Below are positions 34,012-42,336 of a stretch of DNA of 64,000 bases, in pieces. Position 1 is the first letter of the stretch. Each line of letters begins with the position of its first letter. This DNA is from Amycolatopsis sp. Its GTDB lineage: Bacteria; Actinomycetota; Actinomycetes; Mycobacteriales; Pseudonocardiaceae. The stretch spans positions 1 through 64,000 of the forward strand of contig NZ_JAODNM010000157.1 in assembly GCF_025464955.1 (NCBI RefSeq), read 5' to 3'. Both the position numbers and the translations under genes were made by a program. The notes beneath the pieces were generated by a model that had not been told where the DNA came from, made no database searches, and was given only the letters and a program-made list of their open reading frames with translations.

Positions 34012-35333
34012 GCGAGAACCTCGACGGCCTGCACCGGCCGGTGGTCGTGATCGGCGGCGGGCAGGCCGGACTGTCGATGAGCCACTGCCTTACGCGGGCC
34101 GGCGTCGACCACCTGGTGCTCGAACGCGAGCGGGTCGGCCACGAATGGCGTTCCCGGCGGTGGGACTCGTTCTGCCTGGTGACCCCGAACTGGCAGTGCA
34201 CCCTGCCCGGGTTCCCTTACCAGGGCGAGGATCCCAACGGGTTCATGCTGCGCGACGACATCGTCGCCTACCTCGAGGACTACGTGAAGTCGTTCGACGT
34301 CCCGCTCGTCGAAGGCGTCACCGCGACCCGGCTGCGGCAGGACCGGGACGGCACGTTCCGGATCGGCACCACCCGCGGCGAACTGACCGCGGACCAGGTC
34401 GTGCTGGCGACCGGGCCGTACCAGGTCCCGCTGAAGCCCCGGCTTGCCGAGCGGGTCCCGGAGTCCGTTCAGCAGGTGCATTCCTCGGATTACCGCAACC
34501 CGCAACAACTTCCGCCGGGCGAGGTGCTGGTCGTCGGCACCGGGCAGTCCGGGTGCCAGATCGCCGAAGACCTCCATCTCGCCGGCCGCAAGGTGCACCT
34601 GGCCGTCGGCTCCGCACCGAGGGTCGCCCGCGGCTACCGGGGCCGTGACGTCGTCGCGTGGCTCGATGAGATGGGCTACTACGGCAAGGCGATCGACGAG
34701 TTCGCCGACTCCGATGCCGTTCGCTTCCGCGCCAACCACTACGTCACCGGCCGCGACGGCGGACGCGACATCGACCTGCGCGCCTTCGCGCGTCAGGGCA
34801 TGAGCCTCTACGGCAGGCTCACCGACATCCGCGGCGGCAAGGCCGCCTTCGACACCGACCTGCGCAAGAACCTCGACGGCGCCGACGCGGTGTCCGAGGG
34901 CATCAAGGACTCGATCGACGTCTTCATCGCCCGCGAAGGGATCCGCGCACCCGACGAGGCGCGGTACGAACCGGTCTGGGAGCCCGACGACGAGCCGGGT
35001 GAACTCGACCTGGCCGGGATCAGCGCGGTCGTGTGGAGCACCGGCTTCGGTCGTGACCACCGCTGGATCGAGATCCCCGTGTTCGACGGCCGCGGTTACC
35101 CGACGCACAGCCGCGGCGTGACCAGTTGCCGCGGCCTCTACTTCCTTGGCCTGCCTTGGCAATACACCTGGGGTTCCGGCCGGTTCTGCGGGGTCGCGGC
35201 AGACGCCGAGTACCTCGCGACCCAGATCAACGCGTCCCGATTCGGCGGCGGCGATGTCCGCTGGATCGCCGGAACGCCGGCGAGCACCTATCCGAGCGAC
35301 GAAGACTGGATCGCCCCGAGGACGGTGGCGTGA
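34008..35333 (+). CDS. MSMEG_0569-family flavin-dependent oxidoreductase
   Basis: 441 residues with two dinucleotide-binding folds: [17 protein letters not shown] near residue 9 for FAD and [17 protein letters not shown] near 173 for NADPH. This is the layout of flavin monooxygenases. [15 protein letters not shown] and [20 protein letters not shown] near the end are typical of this subfamily. It probably oxidises an intermediate made by the operon. It overlaps both neighbours (4 bp upstream, 1 bp downstream). Confidence 0.93.
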   Translation: MSENLDGLHRPVVVIGGGQAGLSMSHCLTRAGVDHLVLERERVGHEWRSRRWDSFCLVTPNWQCTLPGFPYQGEDPNGFMLRDDIVAYLEDYVKSFDVPLVEGVTATRLRQDRDGTFRIGTTRGELTADQVVLATGPYQVPLKPRLAERVPESVQQVHSSDYRNPQQLPPGEVLVVGTGQSGCQIAEDLHLAGRKVHLAVGSAPRVARGYRGRDVVAWLDEMGYYGKAIDEFADSDAVRFRANHYVTGRDGGRDIDLRAFARQGMSLYGRLTDIRGGKAAFDTDLRKNLDGADAVSEGIKDSIDVFIAREGIRAPDEARYEPVWEPDDEPGELDLAGISAVVWSTGFGRDHRWIEIPVFDGRGYPTHSRGVTSCRGLYFLGLPWQYTWGSGRFCGVAADAEYLATQINASRFGGGDVRWIAGTPASTYPSDEDWIAPRTVA

Positions 35334-36151
35334 TGGCTGTCTACGACGCGCATCGCCATCTGGGTGTGCTCCCCGCGTACCCGTTCTACAATGGACCTCC
35401 GGTCGCGCCGGCCCTCGGTTCCCGCGCCACGATCGGTGAGCTGCTCGCGGACATGGACCGCGAAGGCACCGAGCGGGCGCTGGTCATCCCGAACTACGGC
35501 GTCCCGGATCCCGCGATCGCCTTCTCCTTCAACGAGTTGTGCGTCGAAGCGGCCGCCAAGGACGATCGGATTCGCGCGGCGCTGTGGGTGTCGCCCCGGC
35601 CCGAGGACGCGGCGTTGACCAACACGGCGTTGGCGCTGGCGGGCGAGTCCGGGGTCAAGGCGCTGAAGCTGAGCTTCCTGCTCGGTGGCAAGGCCGGCGA
35701 CCCGGCGTGCAAACCGCAGCTGGACAAGATCTTCGCGACCGCGCGCCGATATGACCTCGTCGTCCACGTCCACACCTCGCCAGGGGCCGCGTCGGACATC
35801 GACGAGGTCGGCAAGCTCGTCGACGCCTACGCCGACCACGTCAAGTTGCACCTGGTGCATTTCGGCGGCGGGATGAGCGGGCACATCAAGCTTGTCGGCG
35901 GCCGGTTCTTCGACTGGATCGCCGCCGGGAAACAGGTCTACACCGACCTTTCCTGGGCGATCGGCTTCGCGCCGCGCTGGCTCGTCGACGAGGTGTCGCG
36001 CCGCGGCATCGGGCACGACCGCATCCTGTTCGCCTCGGACGAGCCGTGGGGCGACTACGACGGCGAGCGCGCCCGGCTGACCGCCGCGATGAGCGACGGT
36101 GAGCTGTCCACCTTGGTTTTCCGGAGCACCTTCGAACTGCTCTACGGATAA
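35333..36151 (+). CDS. TIM-barrel amidohydrolase (amidohydrolase 2 type)
   Basis: 272 residues from the ATG in a TGATG overlap with the previous stop. Metal-binding features are visible: His7 and His9 in YDAHRHLG, the VVHVHTSPGA and HLVHFGGG histidines, and the late LFASDEPWGD aspartate. Enzymes of this group hydrolyse amides or lactones or decarboxylate. In the operon it would act on a carboxylated or amidated intermediate; the substrate is unknown. Confidence 0.88.
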   Translation: MAVYDAHRHLGVLPAYPFYNGPPVAPALGSRATIGELLADMDREGTERALVIPNYGVPDPAIAFSFNELCVEAAAKDDRIRAALWVSPRPEDAALTNTALALAGESGVKALKLSFLLGGKAGDPACKPQLDKIFATARRYDLVVHVHTSPGAASDIDEVGKLVDAYADHVKLHLVHFGGGMSGHIKLVGGRFFDWIAAGKQVYTDLSWAIGFAPRWLVDEVSRRGIGHDRILFASDEPWGDYDGERARLTAAMSDGELSTLVFRSTFELLYG

Positions 36152-36169
36152 AGAGAAAGGGAACAACTG

Positions 36170-36682
36170 ATGGCCGAGTTGACCGATACCGAGAAGACCA
36201 GCCTGGACGAGATTCCGCACCCGTCGTTGCCGCAGGGCTCGAATCTTTACGGTGGCACGAAGGTCTTCCCCGACTACCAGGCCGAAAACGGGGAAAGCTA
36301 TTTCACCCTCGTGCACGGCATCGCGCACGAATCCTCGGTGAGTTTCGTGGCGATCCTGCAGGCGACCCGCGCGCAGCGCAAGGGTTTCGAGGCCGCGATC
36401 TACTTCTACGGCCCCGGTTCCCTGAACTGCCTGGCCACCCGCGGGTTCCCGACCACGGGCAACGCGGCGTTCCCCGGCGAGCTGAACATCAACGACCAGC
36501 TGAAGGCGTTCATCGCCGAGGGCGGCAAGGTCTACTGCTGCCGGTTCGGCCTTTCCCTGCACGGCGCGCGTGAAGAGGACCTCATCGAAGGGGTCATTCC
36601 CACGCATCCGCTGGACGTGCAGGATGCCCTTATCCATTACGCCCGCAAAGGCGCGGTCATCAACTCCACATACATGTTCTAG
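36170..36682 (+). CDS. MSMEG_0572/Sll0783-family nitrogen-starvation protein
   Basis: 170 residues. Diagnostic segments are HPSLPQGSNLYGGTKVFPDYQ, ATRAQRKGFEAAIYFYGPG and FIAEGGKVYCCRFGLSLHG. The cyanobacterial relative Sll0783 is induced by nitrogen starvation, and its loss reduces polyhydroxybutyrate. The GKVYCCRFG cysteine pair and the DsrE-like alternation of strands and helices suggest a sulfur-relay-like fold, which is my inference. AGAAAGGGA precedes the ATG. Confidence 0.88.
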   Translation: MAELTDTEKTSLDEIPHPSLPQGSNLYGGTKVFPDYQAENGESYFTLVHGIAHESSVSFVAILQATRAQRKGFEAAIYFYGPGSLNCLATRGFPTTGNAAFPGELNINDQLKAFIAEGGKVYCCRFGLSLHGAREEDLIEGVIPTHPLDVQDALIHYARKGAVINSTYMF

Positions 36683-36695
36683 AACAGGAGTAGCT

Positions 36696-37769
36696 GTGCG
36701 CGTTGGCATCGAAGACGAAACACTGACAGCAAGGTCCGATCTCGCGGTTCATGGCGTTCGGATGGACGCTCCGGTCCGGCGCCGTAAGGGCGCCGGACCG
36801 AGCGACGACGGTCATCTGGTCGTCAACGGTGCCAACGCGGCGCTGCCGCTCAACCCCGAAAGCCCGTACTCCGTGCGTGACGGGCGGATCTTCAACGGCA
36901 CGATCGACCTCGGCCTTTCGGTCGAACCCGTGGCACGGCCGAAGTTCTACGACCTGACCACGGCCGAAGGCGTGCGGTACGAACAGATCGCGCTCCTGCA
37001 TGGGAAAGACGTCCTCGCCACCACGGTCGTCCAGACGTGCATCCGTTACGTGGAAGAGAAGCGGTGCCGGTTCTGCACGATCGAGGAGTCGCTGAAGGCG
37101 GGCAACACCGTCGCGGCGAAGACCCCGGCGCAGCTGGCTGAGGTCGCCGAGGCCGCGGTCCGGCTCGACGGCATCCGGCAGATGGTGATGACCACCGGCA
37201 CCACGGCCGGCCCCGATCGCGGTGCGCGGCATCTCCTCAGGTGCGTCAAGGCTGTCCTCGAAGCCGTGCCCGGCCTGCCGATCCAGGTCCAGATCGAGCC
37301 GCCCGGTGAGCTTTCGGTGCTCACCGATCTGCGTGAGGCCGGCGCGACGTCGGTCGGCATCCACGTCGAGTCGCTGGACGACGACGTCCGCCGCCGCTGG
37401 ATGCCGGGCAAGTCGTCCGTGCCGATGGCCGAGTACGAAGCCGCATGGGACGAGGCCGTCCGCGTCTTCGGGCGCAACCGCGTGTCGACGTACCTGCTCA
37501 TCGGGCTCGGCGAGGACGCGGACGAGCTCGTCGCCGGCGCTGGGCGGCTGATCGACCGCGGGGTGTACCCGTTTGTCGTCCCGATGCGGCCGATGCTGGG
37601 CACCCTCGCCCGGCGTGACGGCGCTGTCGCACCCTCCGCCGCGCTGGTCCGCGATGTCACCGGTCGTGTCGCCGCGCTCTTGCGGGCGTCCGGGATGACC
37701 GGTGCCGACCAGCAGGCCGGCTGTGCCGCGTGCGGGGCGTGCAGTGTGCTGAGCTCGGTCGGGGGCTGA
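36696..37769 (+). CDS. MSMEG_0568-family radical SAM protein
   Basis: 357 residues from a GTG with AGGAG 5 bp upstream. The cluster motif is TCIRYVEEKRCRFCTIE, giving CX8CX2C instead of the usual CX3CX2C; it is the only cysteine set near the expected position. The TIM-barrel pattern follows (MTTGTTAGPDRGA, IQIEPPGE, GIHVESLDDDVR, YLLIGLGED). The C-terminus ends with CAACGACS, which could ligate a second cluster. Relatives are biotin-synthase-like, and the reaction is unknown. Confidence 0.9.
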   Translation: MRVGIEDETLTARSDLAVHGVRMDAPVRRRKGAGPSDDGHLVVNGANAALPLNPESPYSVRDGRIFNGTIDLGLSVEPVARPKFYDLTTAEGVRYEQIALLHGKDVLATTVVQTCIRYVEEKRCRFCTIEESLKAGNTVAAKTPAQLAEVAEAAVRLDGIRQMVMTTGTTAGPDRGARHLLRCVKAVLEAVPGLPIQVQIEPPGELSVLTDLREAGATSVGIHVESLDDDVRRRWMPGKSSVPMAEYEAAWDEAVRVFGRNRVSTYLLIGLGEDADELVAGAGRLIDRGVYPFVVPMRPMLGTLARRDGAVAPSAALVRDVTGRVAALLRASGMTGADQQAGCAACGACSVLSSVGG

Positions 37770-37770
37770 C

Positions 37771-39138
37771 ATGGACCCGGACGTGCTCGCCATCCTCGGT
37801 GATTCGAAAACCCTTGCTCGGCAACCGGATTTCCGGATCGAAGAGGCTCAGGACCGCCACGCGTACCACTCTTTGCGGACGAAGGTGTTCGTCGAGCGGC
37901 AAGGCCTCTTCGACACTCACGACCTCGACGCGCGCGATGACGATTCACGCACGATCGTGCTGCTGGCCCGGGATACTTCGGGTGCCGTGCTCGGCGGTGT
38001 CCGGCTCGGTCCCGTCGACGACGGGCCGGACCTGGGCTGGTGGACCGGCGGTCGGCTGGTCGTCGAGCCCGGGGTGCGCCTCGGCGTCGGCGCCGCGCTG
38101 GTCCGAGCCGCGTGCGCCCGTGCCGAAAGCGCCGGGGTGCTGCGGTTCGAGGCGACCGTGCAGCAGCAGAACGAGCGGATGTTCACCCGGCTCGGCTGGG
38201 ACAGCGTGCGCCCGGTGACCGTCGCCGGGGCCGACCACGTCCTGATGCGGTGGCCGATCGGGCGGATCGCGGCCCTGGCCAGGTCGACCAAAAGCGCGCT
38301 GGGCTCATTGCTGCATGGTCTCACCGGCGTTCCCGGGTTCGTCGGCGACGACGGTGTCCCGGTGCCGGGCACCGACGTCGTCGCGGCCTGTGACGCGATC
38401 ATCCCGTCGATGGTCGAGCGCGACCCGGAATGGGCAGGCTGGTGCTCGGTGCTGGTCAACCTCAACGACCTCGCCGCGATGGGTGCCGAGCCTGTCGGCC
38501 TGCTCGACGCGCTCGGCGCCCGCGATCGGTCGTTCGCCTCGCGAGTCCTTTCCGGACTGCGGCGGGCGAGCCAGGCTTACGGCGTCCCTGTCCTCGGTGG
38601 ACACACGCAGTTCGGGGTTCCGGCGTCGCTGGCCGTCACCGCGCTCGGCCGTACGTCGAATCCGGTACCTGGTGGCGGCGGAAGACCTGGCCAGAAGGTG
38701 CGGCTGACCGCGGACCTCGGCGGCTCCTGGCGGCCGGGGTACACCGGACGTCAATGGGATTCGACGAGCACGCGGTCCACTGTGGAACTCCGGGCGATGC
38801 TCGGCGCGGTCGCCGCGGCGCGTCCGGCGGCGGCGAAGGACGTCTCGATGGCCGGTCTCGCCGGTACCCTCGGGATGCTCGCCGAAGCCGGCGGATGCGG
38901 CGCGGTCCTCGACGTCGCCGACGTGCCCCGGCCACCGGAAGCTTCCGTGGGCGACTGGTTCACCTGCTTCCCCGGGTTCGCGATGCTCACCGCCGGCGGC
39001 CCGCCACTCGACGCCGGACCGGCGGTGAGCGTGGAATGCGGCAAACTGGTCGACGGACGCGGCGTCACGCTGCGCTGGCCGGACGGCGAACAGACCCGGG
39101 TGATCGATGACGATGTAACCGGATTGGGGAGAACATGA
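37771..39138 (+). CDS. Fused GNAT acetyltransferase / AIR-synthase-like protein (MSMEG_0567 type)
   Basis: 455 residues. The N-terminal part (about 1-165) is a GNAT fold like Sll0786, with YHSLRTKVFVERQGLFD and GGVRLGP. The C-terminal part (about 175-445) is PurM/AIR-synthase-like, as in Sll0787, with CSVLVNLNDLAAMGAEPVG and VLGGHTQFGVPASLAVTALG. Cyanobacteria carry these as separate genes, so this is a fusion, as the family naming implies for mycobacteria. The PurM half suggests ATP-dependent activation of an amide or carboxylate. It starts 1 bp after the radical SAM stop. Confidence 0.9.
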   Translation: MDPDVLAILGDSKTLARQPDFRIEEAQDRHAYHSLRTKVFVERQGLFDTHDLDARDDDSRTIVLLARDTSGAVLGGVRLGPVDDGPDLGWWTGGRLVVEPGVRLGVGAALVRAACARAESAGVLRFEATVQQQNERMFTRLGWDSVRPVTVAGADHVLMRWPIGRIAALARSTKSALGSLLHGLTGVPGFVGDDGVPVPGTDVVAACDAIIPSMVERDPEWAGWCSVLVNLNDLAAMGAEPVGLLDALGARDRSFASRVLSGLRRASQAYGVPVLGGHTQFGVPASLAVTALGRTSNPVPGGGGRPGQKVRLTADLGGSWRPGYTGRQWDSTSTRSTVELRAMLGAVAAARPAAAKDVSMAGLAGTLGMLAEAGGCGAVLDVADVPRPPEASVGDWFTCFPGFAMLTAGGPPLDAGPAVSVECGKLVDGRGVTLRWPDGEQTRVIDDDVTGLGRT

Positions 39139-39965
39139 CCATCTTGCGGATGGCTGCGGTCGCGGCGCCGTTCGACCGTGACCTCGAAGGTGGCTTCGCC
39201 CGCATCGAGAAGCTGATCGCGGAAGCCAGAGCCGAAGGTGTCCGACTGCTCGCGCTGCCCGAGGCCTGCCTCGGCGGCTACCTGGCCAACCTCGACGGCG
39301 GCGCCGAGGGTCCGCCCGCACTCGCCGTCGACGGCCCGGAGATCCGGCGGCTCGCAGCGCTGGCCGGCGACATGGTGGTGACCGCCGGCTACTGCGAGGA
39401 CGCGGGTGACCGGTTGTACAACAGCGCGGTGTGTGTCACGGGCGACGGCGTCCTCGGCCACCACCGCAAGGTCCACCAGCCGCTGAACGAGGGCGCGAGC
39501 TACGGCGCGGGCGGTTTGTTCGAGGCGTTCGACACGCCGGTCGGCCGGTTGGGCATGATGATCTGTTATGACAAGGCATTCCCGGAATCGGCCAGGGCGC
39601 TCGCGTTGAGCGGCGCGGAGATCGTCGTGTGCATGTCCGCGTGGCCGGGCAGCCGGACCAACGCCAGTGCCGACCTCGAGCAGGACCGGTGGAAGCGCCG
39701 GTTCGACCTGTTCGACCGCGCCCGCGCGCTGGAGAACCAGATCGTCTGGCTGTCGTCGAACCAGTCCGGCACCTTCGGTGACCTGAAGTTCGTGTGCAGT
39801 GCCAAGATCGTCGACCCGGGCGGCGAGATCCTCGCGGACACCGGGGTCGCCGAGGGAATGGCTGTCGCCGAGCTCGACGTCGCCGAGGCCCTCGCGACCG
39901 CGCGTCGCTCGATGGCGCATCTGCGGGACCGGCGCCCGGAGGCCTACGCCGCCGGTGCCGCGTAG
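39135..39965 (+). CDS. Carbon-nitrogen hydrolase in the Nit1 position, catalytic triad intact
   Basis: 276 residues overlapping the previous stop by 4 bp. The triad is complete: Glu43 in LPEACLGGY, Lys112 in HHRKVHQPL and Cys144 in MMICYDKAFPE. The ICYDxxFPE motif is characteristic of amidases and carbamoylases rather than nitrilases (usually CWE). The protein is shorter than cyanobacterial Nit6803-type nitrilases (over 300 residues). It sits where Nit1 is found in Nit1C clusters, yet an amide substrate is more likely. It pairs with the paralogue immediately downstream. Confidence 0.9.
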   Translation: MTILRMAAVAAPFDRDLEGGFARIEKLIAEARAEGVRLLALPEACLGGYLANLDGGAEGPPALAVDGPEIRRLAALAGDMVVTAGYCEDAGDRLYNSAVCVTGDGVLGHHRKVHQPLNEGASYGAGGLFEAFDTPVGRLGMMICYDKAFPESARALALSGAEIVVCMSAWPGSRTNASADLEQDRWKRRFDLFDRARALENQIVWLSSNQSGTFGDLKFVCSAKIVDPGGEILADTGVAEGMAVAELDVAEALATARRSMAHLRDRRPEAYAAGAA

Positions 39966-40799
39966 ATGGCGCTGATCCGCATCGCCGCCGTCGCCGCGCA
40001 TTTCGGCCGCGACCTCGACTTCGGCCTGCAGCGCATCGCGACGCTCATCGACCACGCCCGGCAGTCGGGGGTGTCGGTGCTGGTGCTGCCGGACGCCGCG
40101 CTCGGCGGGTACCTCGCGGACCTGCGCCATCCGGACCCCGAGGCGCTGCCACCGGCGCTCGAACCGGACGACGCGCATCTGCGCAAGATCGCCGCGATGG
40201 CCGCGGAAATGGTCGTCTGCGTCGGTTACTGCGAGGCGGACGGGGACGATCGGTACAACTCGGCCGTGTGTGTCACCGGCGACGGCGTCCTCGGGCGGCA
40301 TCGCAAGGTCCACCAGCCGCCGGGGGAGAGCGTCGCGTACTCGCCGGGTGACACCTTCGCCGCGTTCGACACCCCGGTCGGGCGCGTCGGCATGCTGATC
40401 GACTACGACAAGACGTTCCCGGAGGCCACCCGCAGCCTCGCCGTCGACGGCGCGGAGATCGTCGCGTGTCTGTCGGCGTGGCCCACGAGCATCACCAACC
40501 GCGCGCCGCGGATGGCGCAGGACCGGCAGTCGCGGTTGTTCGACCTGTACGACTGCGCCCGCGCGGCGGAGAACCAGGTCGTGCTCGCGTCGTCCAACCA
40601 GACCGGCGCGATGGGCGGGATGCGGTTCCTCGGGCAGGCGAAGGTCGTCGGCCCCGGCGGCGAGATTCTCGCGCGCACCTGGTCGAAGGCCGGGATCGCG
40701 GTAGCCGAACTCGACGTCGCCGCCGAGATCGCCACCGCCCGCCGCGTCCTCAACCACCTCGGTGAACGCAAACCCGCCAGCTACCGAGGCCTCGCGTGA
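39966..40799 (+). CDS. Carbon-nitrogen hydrolase homologue lacking catalytic Cys and Glu (probable pseudoenzyme)
   Basis: 277 residues, starting right after the stop of its active paralogue, to which it aligns along its whole length (ALGGYLADL, YNSAVCVTGDGVLG, RHRKVHQP, FDTPVGRVGML). The catalytic Glu is Asp43 (LPDAALGGY) and the nucleophile is Asp146 (MLIDYDKTFPE, codon GAC for TGT); only Lys114 remains. The frame is intact and the rest of the fold is well conserved, so decay is unlikely. It may form a heteromer with or regulate the first hydrolase, or bind a ligand. It could also be a structural partner of the GNAT/AIR-synthase fusion; these are inferences. Confidence 0.9.
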   Translation: MALIRIAAVAAHFGRDLDFGLQRIATLIDHARQSGVSVLVLPDAALGGYLADLRHPDPEALPPALEPDDAHLRKIAAMAAEMVVCVGYCEADGDDRYNSAVCVTGDGVLGRHRKVHQPPGESVAYSPGDTFAAFDTPVGRVGMLIDYDKTFPEATRSLAVDGAEIVACLSAWPTSITNRAPRMAQDRQSRLFDLYDCARAAENQVVLASSNQTGAMGGMRFLGQAKVVGPGGEILARTWSKAGIAVAELDVAAEIATARRVLNHLGERKPASYRGLA

Positions 40800-40812
40800 A
40801 CGGATGCCGGGT

Positions 40813-41877
40813 ATGAGGATCGCGTTGCTCAGCTACTCGACGAAGCCGCGTGGCGGGGTCGTGCACACACTCGCGCTCGCCGAGGCATTGGCCGCGCTCG
40901 GGCAGGACGTCACGGTGTGGACGTTGGGCCGTGGCGGCGACACCGGGTTCTTCCGGCCGGTCGACCCGCGCGTGCGGCTGGCGATCGTGCCGTTCGTCGA
41001 CTTCGCGGAGGAGACGGTCGGCGAGCGCATCCTGCGGTCCATCGCCACCCTGCGTGCCGCGTTCACCCCGGCGGACTTCGACGTCGTGCACGCGCAGGAC
41101 TGCATCAGCGCCAACGCCGTCGACCGCTGCGTGCGGACCGTGCACCACCTCGACCACTTCACCACGCCCGAGCTGGCGGCCTGCCATGAGCGGGCGATCG
41201 TCCGGCCGTTCGCGCACGTCTGCGTGTCCGCCGCGGTCGCGTCCGAGGTCGCCGACGGCTGGGGTATCACCGCGACCGTCATCCCCAACGGCGTCGACGC
41301 CGACCGGTTCGCGTCCGCGCCGCCGGGCCCGTGGCGGGAGTGGTTCGGCCGGTACGTGCTCGCCGTCGGCGGGATCGAGCCGCGCAAGGGCACGCTGGAC
41401 CTGCTCGAGGCGTACGCCCTGCTGCGCGAACAGGAGCCGGACGTCCGGCTGGTCATCGCGGGCGGCGAGACGCTGTTCGACTACCGCGATTACCGCGAGC
41501 AGTGGGAGAAGCGGGCCGCGGAGCTCGACGTCGAACCCGCCGTCCTCGGCACCGTGGACCACGGCGAACTGCCGTCGCTGGTCACCTCGGCGAGCGTGTT
41601 CGCGTTCCCGTCGACCAAGGAGGGGTTCGGGATGGCGGCGATGGAGGCGCTCGCCGCCGGCGTCCCGGTGGTGACCCGCGAACTCCCCGTCTTGCGCGAA
41701 GTCTTCGACGGTGCCGTGCGCTTTGCCGACGACCCGCCCGGCTTCGCACGCGAACTGCGGGTGGCGCTGGCCGATCCGACGTCCCATCTCGACGCCGGCC
41801 GTGCGCTCGCCGCGCGCTACACCTGGCCCGCCGCCGCTTCCGCGCACCTCGCCCTCTACCGCACCCTGGCCTCCTGA
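40813..41877 (+). CDS. MSMEG_0565-family glycosyltransferase (GT-B fold, GT4-like)
   Basis: About 354 residues starting MRIALLSYSTKPRGGVVHTLALA, the usual family beginning; an ATG 9 bp upstream or a GTG at 40762 are alternatives. GGIEPRKGTLDLLEAY, then FAFPSTKEGFGMAAMEAL with its ExxxxxxxE motif, mark a retaining GT4-like enzyme using a nucleotide sugar. It is the last gene of the operon and suggests that the final product, or a carrier, is glycosylated. Confidence 0.9.
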   Translation: MRIALLSYSTKPRGGVVHTLALAEALAALGQDVTVWTLGRGGDTGFFRPVDPRVRLAIVPFVDFAEETVGERILRSIATLRAAFTPADFDVVHAQDCISANAVDRCVRTVHHLDHFTTPELAACHERAIVRPFAHVCVSAAVASEVADGWGITATVIPNGVDADRFASAPPGPWREWFGRYVLAVGGIEPRKGTLDLLEAYALLREQEPDVRLVIAGGETLFDYRDYREQWEKRAAELDVEPAVLGTVDHGELPSLVTSASVFAFPSTKEGFGMAAMEALAAGVPVVTRELPVLREVFDGAVRFADDPPGFARELRVALADPTSHLDAGRALAARYTWPAAASAHLALYRTLAS

Positions 41878-41882
41878 AGCCC

Positions 41883-42044
41883 GCAAGTCGCCGTCGAGTT
41901 GCGATGCTTGCGGACGCTAAGTACCGCAACTCGCCGTCGAGTTGCGAGGGGTAACGACGCGCGAAGCGACCGAAGGGGCACTTTTGCACTTTTGTGCCCC
42001 CTTTGAATTTTCAACGAGGGCACTTTTGGACAAAAGTGCCCTCG
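41883..42044. repeat. Repeat family C, copy 2, with three hairpins after the Nit1C-like operon
   Basis: GCAAGTCGCCGTCGAGTTGC (41883-41902) and GCAACTCGCCGTCGAGTTGC (41926-41945) are followed by GGGGCAC...GTGCCCC (41975-42000). A long hairpin of 14-bp arms, CGAGGGCACTTTTG (42015-42028) and its exact complement (42031-42044), ends the group with a 2-nt loop. The first lies 5 bp past the glycosyltransferase stop, so the group can terminate the operon. The remaining 42045-42336 shows no gene; it is the upstream region of the GPP34 gene and contains AT-richer sequence near 42060-42115. Confidence 0.75.
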
Positions 42045-42336
42045 GGGTGGTCGCATACGGTGACTTAGTTGCTCGTACTGATTAGACCTTTGGTGCGAAT
42101 TATTCACACTAATAGAGCATCCGGTACTGCGCAGGTGCCCTTTGAATTGTTCGCCGATCTCACGACCTGGACTCGCTACCAGGAACGTGGGGGTCTCAGG
42201 GCCGTGTACGAGCGCCAACCACTACCCTTGGCCCGCCGCCACGGATGACTGGACCAATAGGGCAGAAACTGGGGAGTTCGTGCCACGATGACTGTTCACC
42301 GCTCGCTCACGTCGGTCCGGAAGGGGAGCCGTATCG

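Noticed and set aside
39966-40799. Second hydrolase as a sequencing error or pseudogene
   Set aside because: Two separate active-site codons differ by clean substitutions, and the frame, length and other conserved blocks are intact.
41883-42044. CRISPR array at the cluster of short repeats
   Set aside because: Only two copies of a palindrome with a single spacer-like interval, no cas genes, and the unit is a self-complementary hairpin repeated elsewhere.
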